Shown here: one piece after another, positions 44,677-53,311 of the stretch
How positions within the stretch are numbered: position 1 is the first letter of the stretch
Layout: the number at the start of each line of letters is the position of its first letter
NCBI GenBank assembly: GCA_022560615.1
Contig: JADFSR010000021.1
Location: 1-64,000 of the forward strand
Length of the DNA stretch: 64,000 nucleotides
Reading direction: 5' to 3'
Origin: Gemmatimonadota bacterium
Lineage (GTDB): Bacteria; Gemmatimonadota; Gemmatimonadetes; Longimicrobiales; Gaopeijiaceae
Notes under the pieces: generated by a model
Database searches by the model: none
What the model saw: only the letters and a program-made list of their open reading frames with translations
Told to the model about the DNA's origin: nothing
Translations under genes and position numbers: made by a program

Positions 44677-47214
44677 TTGCTGCGACGACTTCGTCCGACC
44701 CTGAACGTCGTGCTAGCCGTTTTCGCGCTGTCGCCGCTTCTACTGGACGCGCAAGAGCGATTCGGCGGCTATCGCGGGGCCCGCATGGGCGGCGCCTACA
44801 TGCAGAACTTCTATCTGCCGCCCGCTCCGAGCTCGAGCCCGTGGTACCCGAGCTGGCATCCCGACGGTGAACACGTCGCGATTGCGATGCAGGGCTCGAT
44901 CTGGAGCGTGGAGATCGCCACGGGTCTCGCGGTCGAGTTGGTGTCGGGTCCGAAATACTATTCGTCGCCGAACTACTCCCCGGACGGGAGCTGGCTCGTC
45001 TATACCGCCGATGACCATGGGCGCTCGATCCAACTGGAGGTGCTCGACGTCGCGACCGGCGAGACGCGGGCCCTGACCGATGACGCCCAGGTGTACGCCG
45101 ACCCCAAGTTCAGCCCCGACGGCAGCCGCATCGCCTACGTATCGACCGAGCCGGCCGGCTTCTTCAACGTCTACCTGCGCGGGTTCGACCGTGGGAGCTG
45201 GACAGGAGACGCCGTCGCGGTCACCCAGGACAACGACTTCGGACGTGATCGGCTCTACTTCGGGCCACAGGACATCCACATCACGCCGGCGTGGTTCCCG
45301 GACGGTGAGCAGCTTCTGCTCGTTTCGAACCGCGACGTGCCCCTCGGTAGCGGAAACGTGTTTCGCGTTCCCGCGAGGGCGAACGGCTTCGCGGACCGAG
45401 AGACGGTGCTCGTCGAGCAGACGCTCTATAGGGCGCACCCCGACGTCTCGATCGACGGACGACGCTTCGTCTTCTCTTCGACGCGCGCGACCGCCGACCA
45501 GTTCAACAACCTCTACGTTCAGCCCACGGTGGGTGGCGAGCCGTACAAGCTGACATTCTTCGAGCACGACGCCTTCCACCCGCGGTGGTCACCGGACGGC
45601 GAGTGGATCGCCTACATCGACAATCGGGACGGGCTCCCCCAGCTCAAGTTGCTCGAGACGTACGGCGGCAAGATCGTCGACGTCGACATCACGGGTCGAC
45701 GCTGGAAGAAAGCGATCGGCACGCTGCGCGTGAGGACCGTCGATGCGGACGGTCTGACCGGCTCGCGCATCCATCTCACCGCGTCTGACGGGAAGTTCTA
45801 CGCACCGACGACGGAGTACGCGCGCATCGCTCCGCGGCTCGGGCAGTGGGCGTTCCACCACGGGGGGTCGTTCGAGGTCCAGCTCCCGGTCGGCGACGTG
45901 CAGATCGCTGCGGTGAAGGGCTTCGAGCATGAGCCCGCGCTCACGACCGTCGAGATCGTCGCCGGAGAGACCACCCAATTGACGCTCCGACTCCGCGAAG
46001 TCGTGGACATGGCGGAGAAGGGTTGGTTCAACGCCTCGACGCACGTGCACATGAACTACGGCGGCAATCTGCACAACACCCTCGAGAACCTGATGATGAT
46101 GTCCGAGGCGGAGGACCAGGACCTCGTGCTCGAGCAGATCGCGAACAAGGACAACCGCATCTTGGACCATCAGTTCTTCGTGCCGGGTGGGGGGCCACAT
46201 CCGCTGTCGCGGCCTGACCGTGTACTCGTGGTCGGCCAGGAGTACCGCCCTCCGTTCTACGGCCATGTCTTCATGTACGGAATGCGCGAGCACCTCATCT
46301 CACCCTTCACGACCGGGTACGAAGGAACGGCGATCGAGAGCCTCTATCCGTCGAATACCGACATGCTCAGGAAGGCTAAGGAACAGGGCGCTTGGACCGG
46401 ATACGTGCACTCGTTCTACAACGGAGACCCGCTGGAGGGAAACCTCGGCGGCGCCAAAGGCTTCATGGTCGACGCGGCGCTCGCCACTACTGACGCGATC
46501 GAGTGGTCCACGTCCCAGGACGGGTATCCCCCTCTCTACGCGGTCTGGAACAACGGACTGCGCGTCACCGTCGTGGGGGGCGAGGATTCGATCAGCGATC
46601 TGCAGCAGACACCGCTCGTCGCGTCTGTGCGCACGTACGTGAAGACCGCCGACGGGGAGCTCTCGATGCGAGGGTGGTTCGAGGCCATGGCGAACGGGCA
46701 CGCGTTCATGACGACAGGCCCACTAGTCGAGTTCGAGGTCGACGGCCGAATCTCCGGCGAGCAGGTCGACATCTCCGCCGGCAGCGAAGTGACGGTCCGC
46801 TTCACCGTTACGTCGATCGCGCCGCTCGAGCGTGCAGAGCTGATCTACAACGGAGAGATCGTCGCGACCGCCAATTTCACCGGCGACCGGAAGTCGCTCG
46901 ACTTCCAGCGGAGCTTTCGCCCGGAGCGCTCCGGCTGGTACCACGTGCGCGTGATGGGCGCGCCGGGGGAACAGTTTCCGTTCGACATCGCATACGCGCT
47001 CGCGCTCACGAACCCCGTCTGGGTCCTCGTGGACGGCGCTCCAGTACGCTCGGTCGAAGCCGCCGATTACTCGATCGCATGGATCGACAAGCTCGAAGCG
47101 ATGGCCGAGCAGTGGACGGGATGGCGCTCGCAGCCCGAGAAGGACCACGTATATGCGCAGTTCGAAGAGGCGCGAGAGGTCTACAGGCGGTTCAAGGCCG
47201 AGGCGGGCGGATGA
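44677..47214 (+). CDS. Secreted WD40-like propeller fused to CehA/McbA-type metallohydrolase
   Basis: The protein is 845 residues from TTG 44677 (GGGAG box at 44666), which gives a clean signal peptide (RPTLNVVLAVFALSPLLLDA, then QERF). Residues 40-330 are a TolB/WD40-like propeller (PSWHPDGEHVAIAM, NYSPDGSWLVYTAD, KFSPDGSRIAYVST, RWSPDGEWIAYIDN). From about residue 450 a CehA/McbA-like PHP metallohydrolase follows (GWFNASTHVHMNYGGNLHNT with the metal HVH, RVLVVGQEYRP, ANGHAFMTTGPLVEF), ending in a beta domain. Related hydrolases act on carbamates and amides, but this propeller-containing branch is uncharacterised to my knowledge. It is periplasmic. Confidence 0.82.
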   Translation: MLRRLRPTLNVVLAVFALSPLLLDAQERFGGYRGARMGGAYMQNFYLPPAPSSSPWYPSWHPDGEHVAIAMQGSIWSVEIATGLAVELVSGPKYYSSPNYSPDGSWLVYTADDHGRSIQLEVLDVATGETRALTDDAQVYADPKFSPDGSRIAYVSTEPAGFFNVYLRGFDRGSWTGDAVAVTQDNDFGRDRLYFGPQDIHITPAWFPDGEQLLLVSNRDVPLGSGNVFRVPARANGFADRETVLVEQTLYRAHPDVSIDGRRFVFSSTRATADQFNNLYVQPTVGGEPYKLTFFEHDAFHPRWSPDGEWIAYIDNRDGLPQLKLLETYGGKIVDVDITGRRWKKAIGTLRVRTVDADGLTGSRIHLTASDGKFYAPTTEYARIAPRLGQWAFHHGGSFEVQLPVGDVQIAAVKGFEHEPALTTVEIVAGETTQLTLRLREVVDMAEKGWFNASTHVHMNYGGNLHNTLENLMMMSEAEDQDLVLEQIANKDNRILDHQFFVPGGGPHPLSRPDRVLVVGQEYRPPFYGHVFMYGMREHLISPFTTGYEGTAIESLYPSNTDMLRKAKEQGAWTGYVHSFYNGDPLEGNLGGAKGFMVDAALATTDAIEWSTSQDGYPPLYAVWNNGLRVTVVGGEDSISDLQQTPLVASVRTYVKTADGELSMRGWFEAMANGHAFMTTGPLVEFEVDGRISGEQVDISAGSEVTVRFTVTSIAPLERAELIYNGEIVATANFTGDRKSLDFQRSFRPERSGWYHVRVMGAPGEQFPFDIAYALALTNPVWVLVDGAPVRSVEAADYSIAWIDKLEAMAEQWTGWRSQPEKDHVYAQFEEAREVYRRFKAEAGG

Positions 47215-47230
47215 AGACGCGCCTGGCGGC

Positions 47231-47569
47231 TTACAGCCCGAAGAACATCGCCACGAGGAAATTCATCAGGCCGAGCGCGAGCGCAGCCCACAGCGCCGAC
47301 GGGAAGTCGTCGACCTCGAAGCCGTCCACGAAGGCGGCTGCAAGCATGATCATGAGCGCGTTCACGACGAACACGAACAGGCCCAGCGTGATGACCGTGA
47401 TCGGCAGCGTGAGCTTGATCAGGATCGGACGGACGAACGCGTTGGCAAGTCCGAGTCCAAGCGCGCCGAATACAGCGGCCTTCCCATCCCGTACCTCGAT
47501 CCCGTCGACCAGCCGCCCTACGACGTAGAGCAGCGCCGCACTTACCAGCGTGTGGACAATGAATCCCAC
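47231..47569 (-). CDS. Phage-holin-family-4-type membrane protein (YvlD-like)
   Basis: The protein is 112 residues from ATG 47569. Four membrane helices (FIVHTLVSAALLYVVGRLVD, LGLANAFVRPILIKLTLPIT, VITLGLFVFVVNALMIMLAA, LWAALALGLMNFLVAMFFGL) and the NAFVRPIL...PITVITLGLF motif identify the superfamily IV holin-like/YvlD group. Despite the name, chromosomal members are not lysis proteins and no phage is visible here. Convergent with the CehA-type gene. Confidence 0.88.
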   Translation of the reverse strand: MGFIVHTLVSAALLYVVGRLVDGIEVRDGKAAVFGALGLGLANAFVRPILIKLTLPITVITLGLFVFVVNALMIMLAAAFVDGFEVDDFPSALWAALALGLMNFLVAMFFGL

Positions 47570-47734
47570 GTTTTCACCCTCTCAGCTATGAGCCACGTCC
47601 GGGGACCCGAGTACCTACGACCGAGTCCCCTGCACTCTTAGACTTAGACGAGGAAAAGGCCAAAATCGTTTCCTCGGGATGTGAAACCCATCGGCGTGGG
47701 TGCGGTACTGCCGACGAAGCACTCGGGCGCTGAC

Positions 47735-48382
47735 CTAGTCCCCGGCGTCTTTGGCGTCCTCAGCCACCCGCGGCGCACCGCTTTGTATTGCGGCCTGGAG
47801 GCATGCCGAAGCCAGCAGGTCGTCGTCTGCGATCACGTCAGGAGAGCCGCCGGACGCGGTCCAGCCGCGCACCTCTCTTGCCTGGTCGGCCCGGTCGAGC
47901 GCGTCGAGACCGTCAGCGACCGCTTCGAGGAACTCCGACTGCGGCGCCACGCGAGCCATCGCGAAGAGCTGGTCGCCCGCGAGAGACTGCATTTCGACCC
48001 GGATCGCGCCGTCAATGTAGTCGCGGAGGTGCATGACCGCCGTCGCCATGTGGCGCGCGCCGAGATCCAACCACAAGAGCGTACGGATAGTACGTACCGC
48101 CTCGGGATGAACCCGGATGAGCTTGTTCGCTACGCCCCTAGCCGCCTCGCGCTGCTCGTCCTTGAGAAAAGCATCGATCGCGCGCCCGTAGTAGACCACC
48201 GCGCGCTGCTTGTCCCCGCCCCGCAGGGCGAAGTCTCCGGCTTTGTTGAGCGGTGTACCTCTATAGCCCGCGGGAGCGTCTTCCGCCGCCCGCTCCAACT
48301 TTGCCAGACTGTCGTCCAGAGTCATCGCCCCCGGCCTGGGAGCAGACTCCTTGGATCCGAACAGACGCGACAGTAAAGACAT
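47735..48382 (-). CDS. Cytoplasmic helical-repeat protein of unknown function
   Basis: The protein is 215 residues from ATG 48382. It starts MSLLSRLFGSKESAPRPG and then forms helical pairs (AGDFALRGGDKQRAVVYYGR, AIDAFLKDEQREAARGVANK, LIRVHPEAVRTIRTLLWLDL) that resemble TPR-like repeats; the C-terminus is acidic. No signal or membrane segment. I recognise no family beyond TPR-like. The upstream neighbour is an FKBP lipoprotein gene ending 30 bases away on the same strand, so they may share a transcript. Confidence 0.68.
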   Translation of the reverse strand: MSLLSRLFGSKESAPRPGAMTLDDSLAKLERAAEDAPAGYRGTPLNKAGDFALRGGDKQRAVVYYGRAIDAFLKDEQREAARGVANKLIRVHPEAVRTIRTLLWLDLGARHMATAVMHLRDYIDGAIRVEMQSLAGDQLFAMARVAPQSEFLEAVADGLDALDRADQAREVRGWTASGGSPDVIADDDLLASACLQAAIQSGAPRVAEDAKDAGD

Positions 48383-48412
48383 ACCGGTGAGGGGTGGTGT
48401 GGATTCCAAAGA

Positions 48413-48892
48413 CTACTTGCCGTCGATGATCTCCAACAGCTCGATCTCGAAGACGAGGGTTTGGTTCGGCCCGATCAACTCGCTGCGACGCTGGGGACCA
48501 TACGCGAGATCTCCCGGGAGGACCACCCGATAGTGGCTGCCGGCGGGCATTAGCATCAACGCCTCGTTGAAGCCTGGGACCAACTGCCCTACCGCAAACA
48601 CGACCGGCTCACCGTCGTAGGACGAATCGAACTCTCGCCCGTCCGGTAGCGTGCCTCGATAGTGCAGCTGGACGCTCTGGCCCATGGTGGGCGCGGGACC
48701 GGCGCCCGCCCGAAGCACTTCATACTGCAACCCACTCTCGGTTGTGACGACGTCGGCCTTCGCGCCGTTCTCCGCGAGGTACGCAGCTCCGGCCTCAGCC
48801 GACTCGTAATCGCCCACGGCACCTCCCGAGCCGCCACAGGCCGCGACCACGATCGCCGTACCGAGCAACATCAAACCCTGCCGAATTCGCAT
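48413..48892 (-). CDS. FKBP-type peptidyl-prolyl isomerase lipoprotein
   Basis: The protein is 159 residues from ATG 48892. The signal ends in a lipobox (VVAACGGSG). FKBP motifs follow: TTESGLQYEVLRAGAGPAPT, SVQLHYRGTLPDGREFDSSY, VVFAVGQLVPGFNEALMLMP, AGSHYRVVLPGDLAYG and QTLVFEIELLEI, including the active-site Tyr, Phe/Asp and Ile/Val residues. It would speed proline isomerisation during folding of exported proteins, held at the membrane by its lipid anchor. Confidence 0.9.
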   Translation of the reverse strand: MRIRQGLMLLGTAIVVAACGGSGGAVGDYESAEAGAAYLAENGAKADVVTTESGLQYEVLRAGAGPAPTMGQSVQLHYRGTLPDGREFDSSYDGEPVVFAVGQLVPGFNEALMLMPAGSHYRVVLPGDLAYGPQRRSELIGPNQTLVFEIELLEIIDGK

Positions 48893-48989
48893 CACGCTTC
48901 CGTCTTGTTAGTGAGCCCGAAGCTAACGCGAGAGCCTGAACCACCCAACGTCGTTTGCACGCCGCGACCCCGTCACAGCCCAAGCAGGT

Positions 48990-49185
48990 TCGACTGCAAC
49001 TTCACCAGCCCTCGGTCGCCGGTCCAGAGATCGAGCTCGGGGCCTCGTGTATTTGGAGACGATCCGAGTCACTCGATCCGCAGTGGGCGTAACCAGGAGG
49101 CGCATCCCGAGGGCGCCCGGGTCGTCTCGTAGCACACCCACCTGCGGTGGGGAGCCACAGATCGGGCACGTCAGTCGGAGCGATG
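48990..49185 (-). pseudogene. Remnant of an FdhE-type zinc-ribbon protein
   Basis: Within the roughly 400 bases before the acyl-CoA synthetase gene, the minus strand keeps pieces of FdhE (formate dehydrogenase accessory protein): LTCPICGSPPQVGVLRDDPG, then GALGMRLLV in one frame, and HCGSSDSDRLQIHEAPS in another, with the stretch holding the second Cys pair missing between them; VAVEPAWAV further on recalls the next conserved segment. No single frame is intact. It is a decayed fragment with internal deletion. No formate dehydrogenase is in the window. The remainder of 48893-49290 shows nothing else. Confidence 0.4.
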
Positions 49186-49290
49186 GGGCACCGCCCGAGC
49201 CAGCCCCGTCGCCATGTTGGTCGGAACCGCCAACTCCGGCCGTGCGAATCGGCACGGCACCAACCATTATGGCAGGCGAGGAGGTTGGCG

Positions 49291-50907
49291 ATGCCGAGCA
49301 TGACCGACGACAGCAACCCTCGGGCGAGCTTCAAAATCGACGTGCCCGCGGAGTTCAACTTCACCCGTGACGTCGTCGACGACTGGGCGAATAGGGAGCC
49401 CGAGCGACTCGCACTCATCGCGGTGGAACCGGACGGGCGCACCGTGCACCAGTACACGTTCGGCGAGCTTGCGGCGCTGGCGAACCGCGCCGCCCACGTG
49501 CTGCGGACGCGAGGGGTCGCCAAGGGCGACCACGTCTTCGTGCAACTGCCCCGGGTCGTCGACTGGTACTCGGCGCTGCTCGGCGCGTTCAAGATCGGTG
49601 CGGTCCCGATGCCGGGAACGACGCAGCTCATGGCCAAGGACCAGGCGTATCGAATCAACCGGGCCGGCGCTTCGGTCGTCATCGTCGATGAGGAAGGCGC
49701 CGAGAGACTCGACCGGGTTCGTGCGGACTGCCCGTCGCTGCGGAGTCTTTTCGTCGTCGGAAGCTCGCGGGATGGATGGACCGATTGGCAGCAGGCACTC
49801 TCGGAGGCGCCCGCCGAGCCCGCCGAAGCCGCCCGGACGATGATCGACGACCCGCTCCTGCTCTATTTCACATCGGGAACTACCGGTCAGCCGAAGATGG
49901 TCCAGCACGTGCAGTCGTATGCGCTCGCCCACGAGATCACGGCGCGGTTCTGGCAGGACCTTGGCCCCGATGACATCCATTGGACGGTGTCCGACACCGG
50001 ATGGGCCAAGGCAGCGTGGGGCAAGCTGTTCGGGCAGTGGATCGTCGGCTCCACGGTGGTGATGTGGAACATCGTCGGCAAGCCGGACCTGGCGCGCATG
50101 CTCGAGTTGATCGGGGAGCTCCGGGTGACGTCGTTTTGCGCACCCCCGACGATCTATCGGGCGTTCACCCAGCTCGACCTCTCGGGCTTCGACTGGTCGT
50201 CGCTGCGCCACTGCACGGCGGCGGGTGAACCGTTGAACCCGGAGGTCATCCAGCTGTGGCAGCAGGCGACGGGCACGACTCCCTACGACGGATACGGCCA
50301 GACCGAGTCGGTGTGTCTGGTGGCGAACCATCCCTCCGAGCTGGTCAAACCGGGCTCGATGGGGCGCCCTGCGCCGGGGATGGCGGTCGACGTGATCGAC
50401 GACGACGGTCGGGTGCTGGACGACCACCAAGAAGGCCATATCGCCGTGCGCACCGACGAGTGGCCGATCGGGCTGTTCCGAGGCTACTGGAAGGACCCCG
50501 AGCTGACTGCGGAGGTGTTCCGCCACGGCTGGTACTACACCGGCGATCGTGGCCGGCGTGACGAAGACGGCTACATCTGGTTCGTCGGGCGCGCGGACGA
50601 CGTGATCCTTTCGGCCGCCTATCGCATCGGCCCGTTCGAGGTCGAGTCGGCGCTCATCGAGCATCCCGCCGTCGCCGAGGCCGCGGTAGTGGGCAAACCG
50701 GACCGGGCACGGGGCCAGATCGTCAAGGCGTACATCATCCTCGCCCCGGGCTACCAAGGATCAGACCAGTTGACAGATGAGATCCAGGCGCACGTCAAGT
50801 CGGTGACGGCACCCTACAAGTATCCCCGCGAGATCGAATACGTCACCGAGTTGCCGAAGACCATCTCGGGCAAGATCCGCCGCGTTGAGCTCAGGGGTGC
50901 CGACTGA
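49291..50907 (+). CDS. Acyl-CoA synthetase (ACSM/medium-chain type, AMP-forming)
   Basis: The protein is 538 residues from ATG 49291 with GGCGAGGAGG upstream. AMP-binding motifs are all seen: LLLYFTSGTTGQPKMVQH, FCAPPTIYRAFTQ, RHCTAAGEPLNPEV, YDGYGQTESV, YYTGDRGRRDEDGYIWFVGR, ADDVILSAAYRIGPFEVES and LPKTISGKIRRVEL with the catalytic Lys. The GYGQTE motif and length are typical of medium-chain acyl-CoA synthetases. It activates a carboxylate to its CoA thioester with ATP. It overlaps by 17 bases the convergent DUF3857 pseudogene. Confidence 0.9.
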   Translation: MPSMTDDSNPRASFKIDVPAEFNFTRDVVDDWANREPERLALIAVEPDGRTVHQYTFGELAALANRAAHVLRTRGVAKGDHVFVQLPRVVDWYSALLGAFKIGAVPMPGTTQLMAKDQAYRINRAGASVVIVDEEGAERLDRVRADCPSLRSLFVVGSSRDGWTDWQQALSEAPAEPAEAARTMIDDPLLLYFTSGTTGQPKMVQHVQSYALAHEITARFWQDLGPDDIHWTVSDTGWAKAAWGKLFGQWIVGSTVVMWNIVGKPDLARMLELIGELRVTSFCAPPTIYRAFTQLDLSGFDWSSLRHCTAAGEPLNPEVIQLWQQATGTTPYDGYGQTESVCLVANHPSELVKPGSMGRPAPGMAVDVIDDDGRVLDDHQEGHIAVRTDEWPIGLFRGYWKDPELTAEVFRHGWYYTGDRGRRDEDGYIWFVGRADDVILSAAYRIGPFEVESALIEHPAVAEAAVVGKPDRARGQIVKAYIILAPGYQGSDQLTDEIQAHVKSVTAPYKYPREIEYVTELPKTISGKIRRVELRGAD

Positions 50908-53218
50908 CCTGTGGAACGAGTACGACGTACTCTACATCGTCATCGTACATGGTCCGGAACCACTCAACGAGATCTACAGATCGCTCTGGCGGGAGGATGC
51001 CGTGTGTGCCGCGCAGGAGCCGCCGGATGACTAGTTCTAGTTCTCGACCCTCCTGGGCATAGGTCGACTCGTAGTGGCCAAAGTCACTGATCGCTCGTAC
51101 GTCGTCGGGTAGGTCGGCGATCCACCCTTCGGGAAGCTGAATGCGATACTCGGTGTAGTGCTCTCGGCGACCGAAGACCTTCTCCGCGTCGATAGGGAAT
51201 CGGCGGTCGTTCGTCTCCTCCAGGCGCGCGATGAGTTCGGCTGACCCGGAGCGAGGCAATCTGAGAGGAAGCATCCATCCCCCAGGGATCTCTCCAAGCA
51301 CATCTTCCGCCTGGACATGCGCCCAGAGCCTGGGCACGACGGCGAGATCGCGACCATCGAAGAGCTCCAGTGAATCGACATCGGCCTCGTCGAACACCCT
51401 ACGACCGATACCCCTCCTCACACTCGCCCGCTGCTGGGTGGTGAAGTCGCGAGCGAACTCGGCCCTAATGCGGTACTGGATCGCGCCAGTCACGACCTCC
51501 GTGTAGGTCCCCTCGAAATGACCATTCTCGGATAGTGAACCGTGAATGACGATCGACGATCTGTTCTTCGACGCATCGGTCCTCGGGAACTCGAAGACCT
51601 CCGCCGTCCCGTCGTCTCTCAGCAGAACACCCGTTCGGCCCTGGTGAGCTCCGAAGATCTCTCCGTACGGGGATACTGGAACCGTAAGATCGAGATACAG
51701 CCACTCATCCGCTGGCTTGATGGCAGCGATCATGTGGTTGAATTGGCTGATGGATGGCATGTCCGGTCGGACTCTTCCGCCGTTTCGCACCACGACAGGG
51801 TATCCTTCCACACCCAGGTGACGCGCCACCGCCAGGAACAAGGTCGTCTTGTCCTTACAGTCTCCCACTCCAGTCGCGAGCACCTCCGACGCGGCGCGGG
51901 GCTGGTATCCTCCGAGACCCAGCGAGATGGAGGCATACCGGATGTCCTGGGCGACCCACCGATGCACGGCTCGGAGGGAGTCACTGAGAGTGGTCGATCC
52001 TGCTAGGACCTCCGTCAGCTTTTCTTCCAGTTCCGGGCCGACTTCGTAGCGAGTCTGGGTCAGCCCCCAATACCATTGGGCGATGTCACCCCACTGAAGG
52101 TCGCCGGAGATGACAATCCGTTGGGGTACCGAACTAGTGTCCGAGGAGAACGGTTCCGATTCGAACGCCTCGATGTCCTCGTACACCCACTCGTAAATGA
52201 GCCGATCGCCCTCCTCATGGACGGACGGTGGAGCTGGGAGGTTTTCCTCACGAATCCGAAGGTCCAGCCCTGATGGAAAGTCCACCACGAGTCGGGAGAG
52301 GCCGATCGGCCCTAGCAGCCCGTGGTAGAAGTACAGCGGGCCGCGTTACGGTGCCACGGCTCCAGGGGGGAACCCGCGCCGTAGGCGTGGGTCGCGGGGC
52401 GACGACGCCATAGCCGTCGCTACGGCTAGGCGCGCCAACGACGGAGATGGGGCCGTGCCACCGTAACCCACACACTGTAAAGTCATGGCACACTTGGTGT
52501 TGGGCGCAGGGGGGTCGCGGCCCAATAGGTCGTCTCTCCTCCTCGGACCACCGCCTTCGGCGGCGGTGCCCGCTACGGCTACGACTCGTCGTCCTTCCTA
52601 TTCTTGAACTCGCGAGACCCCTGCGCGCGGCCCACTGTACTTCTACCACGGGCTGCTAGACCGTTGACGGTCCAGCTCAACCATGAGTCGCCAGGGAGCG
52701 GTGGATCGAGTAGGCGAATCGTGTATTGCAGATCTACGATCCTGCCTACTGTCAGATCTCCCAAAGAGGCTCGCACCCTCTTACGCTCTGAGTAGACAGG
52801 CGCGTTCAGAGCGATTGGCTCGTCGACCTCCTGGACGTGGACGGGCTCCGCACTGATTACGGTACCGTCAGCTGTCACGACCCGGGCCCACTCCAAGTCG
52901 AACTCCTCGCGCGACGGATCATAAGCGAACGAGAGCTCTGCGGCCCGGTTGACCGCGCCCTCCTTCAGGATTTGACGGACGATCCTGATCCGTCGGACGC
53001 CAGTACCGTCTGCCTCGATCTGGAAGAACCCGTCCTCCAATAGCACGTAATCGGATTCATCGGGAAACGCGGTTGAGTCGACCGCTCGCGCCATAGATCT
53101 CGAGGTCTGCAGCCGTGATGGGAGGTGGTGCCTGGGCAGCCAGCGATGCTGCTGCCAGGACCGACGTCCATGCGATGGTCGCCCACCATCCAGGAGAGCA
53201 ACAGGATCCAACATTCAT
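50891..53218 (-). pseudogene. DUF3857/transglutaminase-like secreted protein interrupted by a MITE
   Basis: The 3' part (52288 back to 50891) is the transglutaminase-like half: RAVHRWVAQDIRYASISLGL, VGDCKDKTTLFLAVARHLGV (active Cys), QFNHMIAAIKPADEWLYLDL (His, Asp). The 5' part (about 53094 back to 52660) is the DUF3857 half (FFQIEADGTGVRRIRIVRQI, LPGDSWLSWTVNG). Between them lies a 340-bp element; deleting it plus one CTAG copy gives NGLGPIGLSRLVVDFPSG in one frame. A second lesion near 53060-53095 separates the signal peptide from ATG 53218 (strong GGCGGAGGAG box; TSVLAAASLAAQAPPPIT) from the DUF3857 frame. Intact length would be near 660 residues. The gene is probably dead. Confidence 0.85.
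52316..52655. mobile_element. 340-bp MITE-like element with 30-bp terminal inverted repeats and CTAG duplication
   Basis: The ends are 30-bp inverted repeats (52316-52345 and 52626-52655), 29 of 30 identical, beginning CAGCCCGTGG. CTAG at 52312-52315 and 52656-52659 flanks it as a 4-bp target duplication. Inside, 52346-52363 and 52449-52466 form a second near-perfect inverted repeat (16 of 18), and TAGCCGT-CGCT-ACGGCTA is a further hairpin; GCCTTCGGC makes another. No protein is encoded. The CTAG site fits the YTAR target taste of IS5-like transposases, which might mobilise it. It splits the DUF3857 gene at residue Gly-Leu. Confidence 0.85.
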
Positions 53219-53311
53219 GGCACTCCTCCGCCAAGCATCTCTGCAACACCCGAACCATTTCGCAACCTTGCCACCCTTGCCGTCATTCTACAACAGATCT
53301 ACGCTCGTTGG

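Noticed and set aside
47231-47569. Idea that the holin-family gene marks a prophage
   Set aside because: No integrase, terminase, capsid or lysis neighbours; YvlD-type proteins are common on chromosomes.
49002-49682. Minus-strand 226-residue frame ahead of the acyl-CoA synthetase
   Set aside because: Most of it is antisense of the synthetase; only its last 30 residues coincide with the FdhE-like remnant, which is reported separately.
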